NCBI GenBank assembly: GCA_005772855.1
Contig: SXIK01000236.1
Location: forward strand, 1 to 41,138
Length of the DNA: 41,138 nt
From: Planctomycetia bacterium
Lineage (GTDB): Bacteria > Planctomycetota > UBA8108 > SXIK01
Reading direction: 5' to 3'
The notes under the pieces were generated by a model. That model saw nothing but the letters and a program-made list of their open reading frames with translations. It made no database searches and had not been told where the DNA came from. Positions 1-7,210 of the stretch are shown here, piece after piece. Numbering within the stretch: the stretch's first letter is position 1; each line of letters starts with the position of its first letter. Both the position numbers and the translations under genes were made by a program.

Positions 1-853
1 TAAGTCGTGAATCAGTGTCATTGGGTTCTGATTGCACAACGCTGCGAAGCGTTTCGATTGCATCTTGTTCGCGAAACGACTTTCGAAGTTTTTCTGCTAG
101 CAGTTTTTTGTCAGTTGTACTCAGGGGAGCAATGAGGCCGCGCTTGAGTAATTGGTGAATTGTTTGATAAGTTTCGAATATGGAGAGTGCGGATAGAGAA
201 GCGATTCTCCCAATCGGAAATTCGCCATTCAGGAATGGTTTTATTTCTTTGAGACATTCCTGATTAATGTCCAAAGTGTTGGACGACAACGTTCGCTTAT
301 TTGTAAAAGCATAAATTTCTGTGTCAAGAGGTATAAGTTGCTTAATTCGTCGAAGCTCGTCATCGCGGCGGACAGATTCCATCAGGACCGCGCTTGAACT
401 TAATATAAGTTCTTTGCCTAAAACATCTGGACTAAATAACTCGAAGGCTGTGGTGTCGGCGTGTGCTGTAAATTCGTATTTGAGATCAGGGTGTACAATC
501 AGCTCAAGAACGAGGTTTTCTATTTGGTGCAATATTCGAGTTGTTACTTGGTCTTCGGTGATAATTCGTCGGGAAATCAAGAAGTCTCCTGGATAGGAAG
601 ATCCAGGAAGCCAGGAGCTAAAAATGTTTTGAAACTGAGACTCTGTAAGTAACTTGTCTTTTACAAGAATGTACTTTAAGGTGTCAGGATGCTTCGCGTT
701 AAAATTTAGTATTCTCAGGCCGGTTTTGAGTACAGCAATATTTTGTCTAAAAAAGGCAGATTCCAGCGTAAGAATTCCCTCTTGATTATTTAGCAAGAGG
801 GCCTGAAGTATATTGGAAAGGGGAATCTGAGCTACGTCGCCTTTAAAAGACAC
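1..853 (-). CDS. DUF4388 (PATAN-like) domain protein, C-terminus cut by window edge
   Basis: The frame reads from a GTG at 853 to the left edge without a stop, giving 284 codons; the gene continues outside the window. An AGAGGT ribosome-binding site lies 6 bases before the GTG. The first 30 or so residues (VSFKGDVAQIPLSNILQAL, then LLNNQEGILTLES) match the start of DUF4388/PATAN domains, which are found in bacterial signalling proteins, often with response regulators or next to phosphatases. The rest is mostly helical and polar. Near the edge a stretch containing LRKSFREQDAIETLRSVVQ could begin a TPR-like tail. The start lies 15 bases after the stop of the STAS-phosphatase gene, so the two are almost certainly one transcript. 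Its role is inferred from context: a partner or adaptor in the same partner-switching pathway. Base use is AT-rich like the phosphatase genes. Confidence 0.75.
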   Translation of the reverse strand, partial: MSFKGDVAQIPLSNILQALLLNNQEGILTLESAFFRQNIAVLKTGLRILNFNAKHPDTLKYILVKDKLLTESQFQNIFSSWLPGSSYPGDFLISRRIITEDQVTTRILHQIENLVLELIVHPDLKYEFTAHADTTAFELFSPDVLGKELILSSSAVLMESVRRDDELRRIKQLIPLDTEIYAFTNKRTLSSNTLDINQECLKEIKPFLNGEFPIGRIASLSALSIFETYQTIHQLLKRGLIAPLSTTDKKLLAEKLRKSFREQDAIETLRSVVQSEPNDTDSRL

Positions 854-868
854 AGGTGACCTCTATGG

Positions 869-2164
869 CTATATCCGTTGTATGAGAAGAGCAGTCATGT
901 CGTCTTCTTGAGGTCTAGTGGCTGCGAAGGCCATGACCGATGCAAGAACGTTGTCCAGAAAGTCTTGGCAGCTGAGGGTTCGGGGTGCTTGAGAAAGTGT
1001 GAAGAGAAGCCTTTGTCTGCCAAACGTTTCTCCTCTTGGACTCCAACACTCGGTGATTCCATCAGTGATTAAAAGCGCGTATCCACCTGGAGGTATGGTG
1101 ATTGTTTCCTGAGTCAAAGCTGTGCTAAAGAGTTTGTTTTGAGCCACGCCAAGGGGAATTCCCTTGGACTCGATTGTGGTTGGCACCCCGGAAGTATTGA
1201 GAAGAATAGGCAGTTCATGGCCTGCTCGTGCAAAAGTAAAGGTGCCTTGTGATAAGTCCAACGTGCCGTACAATGCAGTTGCAAAGTTGTACTTTGTAAA
1301 ATCTGCATACAGGTCAACGTTGGCTTGAATAAGGACGTCTCTTGGGGTTGCAAAGCGGTTGTCTTTTGCACGGAGAGCTATAACTTTCTTGGTTAGGCCC
1401 ATTAGTATCGCAGCTTCAAGTCCGTGTCCAGAAACGTCTCCGATCAAGATTCCAAGGGTATCGGCAGTGAGCGCAACAAAATCAAAGAAGTCTCCACCCA
1501 CTTTTTCAGAGCTTTTGTAGAATACTGAAAAACTGTAGCCCTCAGCGCGTGGTGGGGCCTGTGGGAGAAAATGCTTCACGCATCGGTCAGCTGTTTCCAA
1601 GCCTTTTTCGAGTATGGCTGTTCTTTTTAGGGAGGTGTTGAGTTCGATAATTTGCCTGGTGATCGTAGGATGCGTTTTCTGTGTCTCCGAAGAGCATTTT
1701 GCTTTGTTTTTTGGTGTTGTGGAAGAGTTTTCGTCTTTGTCGTATGGGACTGTTGTGAAAGTGTTGTCAACAATGGTGTACTCTTGGTATGTGCCTGTTA
1801 AGATAAGGAGGTCAACAAGTTCGGAAGGTGGCGTGCATAAAAGAAATTGTTGATTGTTTGACTTGAATCGCGTCTTGATGTTTCGCAGGAAGCCAAGAAT
1901 AGTTGTGTCGAATTTGGTTTGAGAAGTTTTATTGGTTGTAATGTTTGAAAGTTCTAAACCAGTGTCATGTGAGCATGCAAAGCAAGCCCGTTCTATTTCT
2001 TTGCCAAGCTCTTTGGTGTAGAGACCAGAGGCGGTCAAGATGCACAATTTCTCTGTTGCTGATTTTGTTAGGAGCGCATTTGGAAACTTTATGACAGTTG
2101 TTTTTACCTGGTCGTCAGGAACGGTTTGTGCGACGGGTGGCGTTGTGATGGGTTGCGCGCGCAT
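869..2164 (-). CDS. STAS-domain-linked SpoIIE/RsbU-type PP2C phosphatase
   Basis: This 431-residue cytoplasmic protein should be a Mn/Mg-dependent serine/threonine phosphatase. Residues about 20-133 resemble an anti-sigma-factor-antagonist (STAS) domain, ending in a stretch like RsbV/SpoIIAA C-termini (CTPPSELVDLLILTG). The usual DSSGL phosphoacceptor is replaced by D86-T87-T88-I-L. After a polar linker (about 134-165) and a short helix comes the SpoIIE domain, about 205-431, with metal ligands in GGDFFDF (D225, D228), GDVSGHG (D243), LLITDGITE and QEDDMT, so the active site looks intact. In known partner switches, SpoIIE/RsbU phosphatases dephosphorylate a STAS antagonist; here both are on one chain. 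The start is the only nearby ATG and has no clear ribosome-binding site. It is followed after 15 bases by the DUF4388 gene. No anti-sigma kinase is visible in the window. Confidence 0.85.
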   Translation of the reverse strand: MRAQPITTPPVAQTVPDDQVKTTVIKFPNALLTKSATEKLCILTASGLYTKELGKEIERACFACSHDTGLELSNITTNKTSQTKFDTTILGFLRNIKTRFKSNNQQFLLCTPPSELVDLLILTGTYQEYTIVDNTFTTVPYDKDENSSTTPKNKAKCSSETQKTHPTITRQIIELNTSLKRTAILEKGLETADRCVKHFLPQAPPRAEGYSFSVFYKSSEKVGGDFFDFVALTADTLGILIGDVSGHGLEAAILMGLTKKVIALRAKDNRFATPRDVLIQANVDLYADFTKYNFATALYGTLDLSQGTFTFARAGHELPILLNTSGVPTTIESKGIPLGVAQNKLFSTALTQETITIPPGGYALLITDGITECWSPRGETFGRQRLLFTLSQAPRTLSCQDFLDNVLASVMAFAATRPQEDDMTALLIQRI

Positions 2165-2552
2165 TTAAAGGTGTTATTCAGGCAAAAACACAGTGTTTAC
2201 AAGTACGTTGAAGAGAATGCACTTGGAGTATATTTTGGCGCGCGCTGTTGGGCAAGCTACGATAATGTGTCGGAGGTTTCTTGTGGTGTTATCGGTTGTT
2301 GTTTTGTAGGAGTGTGGGGTATTGAGTTTGTGGAGTAAGGGTGTTTGTGTAAGGAGATGTTATCTCGGGAAGGGCCTTTTTGTTATTTTGACAATGGTGA
2401 GGGTGGTGTGTGATGTTGTTGTGCGGGGTTTTGCTATGGACCGTGTGCAGTGTTAGCGTCGGGCCGGTGGTCTGATAATTGTTGGCAGTTGCAGTGCGCG
2501 AATAGTGACCGGTGTTGTGCGGTCGTGTGATTGGCCGAAGGATGTGAGTAAC
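2165..2552. other. AT-rich, G/T-rich divergent intergenic region
   Basis: These 388 bases separate the two divergent phosphatase genes and must hold both promoters. The plus strand is rich in G and T throughout. I found no convincing -35/-10 pair, terminator or repeat. A GTG at 2505 is in frame with the plus-strand phosphatase and could be an alternative start, but the ATG at 2553 is better placed. Confidence 0.5.
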
Positions 2553-4277
2553 ATGGACAGCGCCATTGTTGAGAAAGTAAATGGGGGCTTGCTATTTTTG
2601 TATACAGCCAAAAGTAGAAGAGAGTTTTATGAGAATCTTGAATGTTATTTGGGTGAATTATTTCGTGATGTGAAATTTTCAATTTTGGTTTGTGCTGAGG
2701 AAATTGGGTATTTTGAAGTTGAGTATTTGACGGGTGTAGAGCTGTCTAGTTTCGAGAGGACTGTTGTATTTTCGCAGGAGTTGGATGAAGTCTGCAGGGG
2801 TGTGGGTAAGAGTGTTGTTGAAAGTGGAGATGGCATTTCGATTGTTGTTGATGGGAAAAAGCTAGATGTGTTTTCAAGCAAGGTAATTGAGGCGGCGGGA
2901 GGAGTGCTTGGTCTTCTTGTCTTACATTCAAGATGTGAGCTTGAGGGTGATGGTGATTTGCAGGGGATTGAGTTTGTTTTTGGTCATGTTGTCAGTGCTT
3001 ATGGTTACATCGCTGAGAGGGACTTAGTTGCAGAGAGATTGCTTGGATGTGAGGCAAAGCTTGAGGGGATCGGTGAAATTAGTGGCATCTTGGGCGAGTT
3101 TGATTTGTATTCTTTATGTGCACAGCTATTGTCTCTGTACATTAGTTTGACTGAGGCGCAGGTGGGATCGATTGTTCTTGAAGGGGCCTTGGGGTCTGAT
3201 GTCGAGTGGGGCCTTTCACGGTGTATTCTTGATCAAATCAGGAACGTTGCTGGGAAGCCGGTCCGCGAGATAGTGCTTGAAAGTGGAGAAGCTTTGTTGA
3301 TCCCGAGGTATGGGCCAGAAGCTGGGTTTGAGGCGGTTCGTGGATTTGGGATAGGGTCATTTCTTTGTGTTCCTCTGGTTTTCAAGGACAAGGTATTGGG
3401 AACGGTTAACTTAATTAATGCGTCTTCTTGTAAAGGTCGGGTTTTTAGTAGTTTGGACGTTGCCACTGTTGTGACGATCTCTTCCTTGGCTGCGAGTGCG
3501 ATTGAGAACGTGATCTTGCACAATGAATTAATTGAGAGAGAACATATCAAGGCGAGCCTACAGATTGCCCGTTCGATCCAGCAGGGAATGTATCCCGTGA
3601 AGGGTTTGGTTATTCCCGGATATGAAATGGCTTGGGTGACGAGATGCTGTGACGAAACGGGGGGTGATTACTTTGATTTGTTTGAGCTTGGCGAGGGGCA
3701 TGCTGCGTTCGCAATTGGTGATGTGTCTGGGCATGGGATTGGCGCTGCGCTTCTGATGGCCTCTGGAAGGGCCAATTTGCGTGCTCTTCTTTCAGTCAAG
3801 GTGGATCTCAGGGACGTGGTGGATCGGCTGAATGACTTGCTCGCAAGGGACATGGATGACGCGATGTTCATGACATTGTTCTTGGGGTCGCTAAACCACC
3901 GCAACCATGTGCTTTCGTTTGTCAATGCGGGCCACGATCAACCGATATTGCTGCGACGTCGTCGTGGGTTCACCGAGGACTTGGATACGACTGGGTTGCC
4001 GGTGGGAATGATGGCTGGATGGTCGTTCGAGGTGCGATCGGTGGCTCCGCTCGAGCCCGGAGATGTTTTGGTGTTGAGTACGGACGGAGTGTGGGAGGCC
4101 ACCAACCGTCAGGGAGAGCGGTTCGGAAAGGATCGGTTGCGTGAGGTGTTAGTAACGGCAGGAAATGAGTCTCCACAGCAACTTATTGACGCAATTCTCA
4201 AGGCGGTTGAGAGTTACGCCGATGGCTGTGTGCATCCGGATGACTCGACACTGCTTGTTCTAAAGCGGGTTGAATAG
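2553..4277 (+). CDS. GAF-domain SpoIIE/RsbU-type PP2C phosphatase
   Basis: The ATG at 2553 lies behind AAGGATG and gives 574 residues. Three parts can be seen: an N-terminal GAF-like region (about 5-165), a clearer GAF domain (about 180-325, ending near SSLAASAIENVI), and a C-terminal SpoIIE phosphatase domain (about 335-574). The phosphatase domain opens with the typical linker helix (ASLQIARSIQQGM) and carries ETGGDYFDLF, GDVSGHGIGAAL, LSTDGVWEATN and HPDDSTLL, so all metal-binding aspartates are present. In this family the GAF domains sense a ligand or protein and switch dephosphorylation of a STAS antagonist. Its likely substrate is a STAS domain, perhaps the one in the divergent gene. 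The first two thirds are strongly G+T-rich on the coding strand, while the last 300 bases look like the rest of the window. Confidence 0.88.
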   Translation: MDSAIVEKVNGGLLFLYTAKSRREFYENLECYLGELFRDVKFSILVCAEEIGYFEVEYLTGVELSSFERTVVFSQELDEVCRGVGKSVVESGDGISIVVDGKKLDVFSSKVIEAAGGVLGLLVLHSRCELEGDGDLQGIEFVFGHVVSAYGYIAERDLVAERLLGCEAKLEGIGEISGILGEFDLYSLCAQLLSLYISLTEAQVGSIVLEGALGSDVEWGLSRCILDQIRNVAGKPVREIVLESGEALLIPRYGPEAGFEAVRGFGIGSFLCVPLVFKDKVLGTVNLINASSCKGRVFSSLDVATVVTISSLAASAIENVILHNELIEREHIKASLQIARSIQQGMYPVKGLVIPGYEMAWVTRCCDETGGDYFDLFELGEGHAAFAIGDVSGHGIGAALLMASGRANLRALLSVKVDLRDVVDRLNDLLARDMDDAMFMTLFLGSLNHRNHVLSFVNAGHDQPILLRRRRGFTEDLDTTGLPVGMMAGWSFEVRSVAPLEPGDVLVLSTDGVWEATNRQGERFGKDRLREVLVTAGNESPQQLIDAILKAVESYADGCVHPDDSTLLVLKRVE

Positions 4278-4327
4278 GCAATTTTTGACGGGTTGTTGTT
4301 AGTTATGAGCATCGATACAATTCTTGG

Positions 4328-5038
4328 GTGCAAGCATCAAAGGACGAGCCGTCGGATCCGGTCCCGAGGCAGGGAAGTTTCGACTCTGAATTGAATTCTT
4401 CGAGAAGCTCCTGGGATGCCGATGCCATTGAGGCGTTCTCCCACGGCGATTTGGGATCAGGGGAGAGTGAGCAGAATAGTTCCGCGGGGGGCAGCTCTGC
4501 AGAAGTCTCGGAGGAACTGGGTAACGGGAAGAGAGAGCGGAGCGGTTTTGTTGAGGCTCTGGCCCTTGTGGTGGTCGCTCTTGTGCTCGCGTTAACTGTC
4601 AAGACTTACGTGGCGGAAGCGTACGAGATCAAGGGCAGGAGTATGGAGAAGACTTTTGCCAACGGCCAGCGAGTCGTCGTTCTCAAGTCCTTCTACGACG
4701 TTAAACGCGGAGATATCATTGTCTTTGCGTCGAGCGAAGATCCGGGTAAAGACCTGATCAAGCGCGTGATAGGGCTTCCTGGGGAGAACGTGAGAATCGA
4801 ACACGGTGCGGTGTACATCGATGGCAAGCGCATCGATGAGGATTACGCCAGGCACGGCGCGCCGGGTCTGCGGGATCACCCCTGTCAGGAAAAAGTTGGG
4901 AAGGGGCGCTATTTCGTCATGGGCGACAATCGGCCAGACAGCCATGATAGTCGTGCTTTTCATGCGATCCCTGCTAGTAGCATCAAGGGCAAGGTGCTCG
5001 TGCGATGGTGGCCTTTGAATCAGTTTAGCAGCTTCTAG
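4328..5038 (+). CDS. lepB: Signal peptidase I
   Basis: This type I signal peptidase removes signal peptides from exported proteins at the outer face of the inner membrane. The 236-residue frame starts at a GTG. Residues 1-70 are a hydrophilic, Ser/Glu/Asp-rich extension, followed by one membrane segment (about 74-92). The catalytic serine is S105 in GRSMEKTF, where most family members have a proline instead of K108. The general base is K145 in DLIKRVIGLPGE. The family box MGDNRPDSHDSR is intact. There is no good ribosome-binding site before the GTG, so the start and the length of the acidic extension are uncertain. It lies 50 bases after the phosphatase gene and well before the pilus genes. 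Confidence 0.92.
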   Translation: MQASKDEPSDPVPRQGSFDSELNSSRSSWDADAIEAFSHGDLGSGESEQNSSAGGSSAEVSEELGNGKRERSGFVEALALVVVALVLALTVKTYVAEAYEIKGRSMEKTFANGQRVVVLKSFYDVKRGDIIVFASSEDPGKDLIKRVIGLPGENVRIEHGAVYIDGKRIDEDYARHGAPGLRDHPCQEKVGKGRYFVMGDNRPDSHDSRAFHAIPASSIKGKVLVRWWPLNQFSSF

Positions 5039-5491
5039 CTGGACTTTGAGCATGGTGGCCCAAGCAGGGAAAGACCGGGCGGATTCCGGTCATCTTGGGA
5101 GGTCGACAGTTTTTGTTTGGGTTCCAGGAGTGTTCCCGATTCACGGGGTGCGGTGGGACTGGGTTCGTTCCAGGGTAGCTGTGGCAAAAGCTGTTACCGC
5201 AGTCGTTGCGTTGGTGGGGAGAAGATAGTTGTGGCTTCGTCCCGGCACCAGTACAAGCTGTCAATAACGCTGGCGTTGGCTCCGCGTACACTACCCCAAC
5301 GCTATTGACTCGAGAGGGTGTGCCTTTATCATTTGAAGTAAGCCCGCCATGAGGTGGTCGTTTCCCGAGACTGCTGAGTAGCTCCTCGCTGAGCGTTTTT
5401 TGGCTTTTATTGTAGCACAACTGTGATTCCGATTGCTGTGCGCCGTTCCCACTGCGGACTGCGTACGGTGGGGGCTGGAGGTGAGCGTCTC
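5039..5491. other. 453-bp noncoding region with two hairpins upstream of the pilB-like gene
   Basis: No convincing gene is present. A hairpin with arms GACCGG/CCGGTC and a 7-base loop lies at 5073-5091, just after the signal peptidase gene, and may end its transcript although no T-run follows. A larger interrupted inverted repeat lies at 5261-5308 (separate entry). At 5386-5400 a weak GCTC/GAGC stem is followed by six T residues. Together these suggest a structured leader in front of the ATPase genes. Confidence 0.45.
5261..5308. repeat. Interrupted inverted repeat, 13-bp arms
   Basis: The left arm is TCAATA (5261-5266) plus GCGTTGG (5273-5279), interrupted by six bases. The right arm is CCAACGC followed directly by TATTGA (5296-5308). 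All 13 base pairs are perfect, with a 16-base loop. The left side also contains the small palindrome AACGC-TG-GCGTT. It could be an RNA hairpin with a six-base bulge in the pilB leader or a protein-binding site. Confidence 0.55.
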
Positions 5492-7168
5492 TTGAACAAG
5501 AAATCCGTCGGTCAGATTCTGAAGGCCATGGGCGCAGTTAACGATGGGCAACTCCAAAAGGCACTTGAGTTTTCGAAGGCCAACGGCGTGAAGATTGGGG
5601 AGGCCTTCGTCAAGACTTCAGTCTGCAGCCAGCAACTTGTCTCAAAGGCTCTGGCAAAGCACTGGGGGCTCCCTTTTGCTAACCTTTCCAAGGGCGAGAT
5701 CAAGAAGGAGATCATTGCCCTCGTGCCAAAGGATGTTGCGATCGAAAACTCCATTGTGCCTGTCACAAGGAAGGGTTCCGCGTTGATCGTCGCAATGAAG
5801 GGGCTAGACTTGATGGTGCTTGACAACCTGCGCTTTCTCTTGAACCAGCAGGTGGAAGGTGCGATTGCCACGCCGGAGGATATCGAGGAAGCGTTGGACG
5901 GCTACTATCGTCTCACCGGTGATTTGAGCCAGGTCATCGGCGACGAGGACAAGATCCAGGTGGGTCGCACGGAGTATGCGGGAGAGGATGCCGAAGCGAA
6001 CGATGCTCCCGTCATCAAGTACGTGACCCAACTCATTTCGAATGCTCTGAAGGAGCGAGCCAGCGACATTCATATCGAACCCTTTGAGAAACGGGTGCGT
6101 ATACGATATCGAGTGGACGGCGTTTGCGTCGAGAAGGAAAACCCTCCCAAGAAGTTGCAAGGGCCCATTCTCTCGCGCATCAAGATCATGTCGAAAATGG
6201 ACATGGCCGAGAAGCGTCGCCCGCAGGACGGTCGCATCAAGATTCACCTGCATGGTCGTGAGATCGACTTGCGCGTCTCGGCGCTTCCGGCCCGGCACGG
6301 AGAGAGCATCGTCATGCGTATTCTTGACAAGGAGAAGGCGCTCGTTGACCTCGAAGCCCTGGGTTTTCATGACAGCGATTACGAGCGATTTCAGAAGATC
6401 ATCAAGCGACCCAACGGTATATTTCTCGTGACGGGTCCCACGGGCTCCGGAAAGACTACTACCCTCTACGCTGCTCTAAAGACTCTGAATCGGCCGGACG
6501 TGAAGATCATCACAGCCGAGAACCCCGTGGAGTACAATCTGGCCGGGATCAACCAAGCTGAGGTCCGGCCCGAGATAGGCCTTACATTTCAGCGAATTCT
6601 TCGCGCCATGATGCGCCAGGCGCCCAACATTATCCTGGTGGGCGAGATCCGTGATCGCGAAACGGCGGACATTGCCACGCAGGCTGCGCTGACGGGACAT
6701 CTCGTTTTCAGCACTCTACATACCAATGACGCGCCTTCGGCGATTACACGTTTGATTGACATGGGAGTCAAACCCTTCCTGGTCGCCTCCGCCGTCATGG
6801 CCATTCTCGCTCAGCGGCTTATTCGCATCCTGTGTTCTGAGTGCAAGGAGCCCTACGAACCCACGGACGTTGAACTCTTGGGTGTCAGGCTAACCCGCGC
6901 CCGCATCGAGGGGAAGACGCTCTATCGGCCCGTGGGCTGCTCCGCCTGCGGTGGCAAGGGATACAAGGGGCGAAGAGGAGTGTACGAGCTGATGGAGTTG
7001 ACCCCGGACCTGCGGGAAATGGCCTTTAACAAGAAGCCCACCATGGAGCTGAGAGCCAAGGCTCTGGCGGAGGGTATGACGTCCCTCCAGGAGGACGGGG
7101 TTCGCAAGATCCTGTCGGGTATGACAACGATTGAAGAGATCCTTACCATTACTCACCGCGCCAGCTAA
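5492..7168 (+). CDS. PilB/GspE-family assembly ATPase (diverged copy)
   Basis: This is a cytoplasmic hexameric ATPase that powers type IV pilus or type II secretion pseudopilus assembly. I chose the TTG at 5492 because a full GGAGGTGA site lies 7 bases before it; this gives 558 residues. The order is an MshEN-like N-domain (about 1-130), then the ATPase core with GPTGSGKTTTLY (Walker A), ILVGEIRD (Walker B), FSTLHTND (His box) and a four-cysteine zinc site (LCSEC and GCSACG) near the C-terminus. Compared with its neighbour, the Asp box reads AENPVEY instead of TEDPVEY and RQDPD is RQAPN. The N-domain repeats have lost the glycine and glutamine positions typical of c-di-GMP-binding MshEN motifs. 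It is probably a working but specialised ATPase, co-transcribed with the next gene 42 bases downstream. Confidence 0.9.
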   Translation: MNKKSVGQILKAMGAVNDGQLQKALEFSKANGVKIGEAFVKTSVCSQQLVSKALAKHWGLPFANLSKGEIKKEIIALVPKDVAIENSIVPVTRKGSALIVAMKGLDLMVLDNLRFLLNQQVEGAIATPEDIEEALDGYYRLTGDLSQVIGDEDKIQVGRTEYAGEDAEANDAPVIKYVTQLISNALKERASDIHIEPFEKRVRIRYRVDGVCVEKENPPKKLQGPILSRIKIMSKMDMAEKRRPQDGRIKIHLHGREIDLRVSALPARHGESIVMRILDKEKALVDLEALGFHDSDYERFQKIIKRPNGIFLVTGPTGSGKTTTLYAALKTLNRPDVKIITAENPVEYNLAGINQAEVRPEIGLTFQRILRAMMRQAPNIILVGEIRDRETADIATQAALTGHLVFSTLHTNDAPSAITRLIDMGVKPFLVASAVMAILAQRLIRILCSECKEPYEPTDVELLGVRLTRARIEGKTLYRPVGCSACGGKGYKGRRGVYELMELTPDLREMAFNKKPTMELRAKALAEGMTSLQEDGVRKILSGMTTIEEILTITHRAS

Positions 7169-7210
7169 CCGTAAGAGTTTGAAGCAAGATTCGGAAGCAG
7201 GAGACGACAA

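Noticed and set aside
5309-5491. c-di-GMP (GEMM) riboswitch before the pil ATPases
   Set aside because: The conserved GEMM core sequences and its tetraloop-receptor arrangement are not visible.
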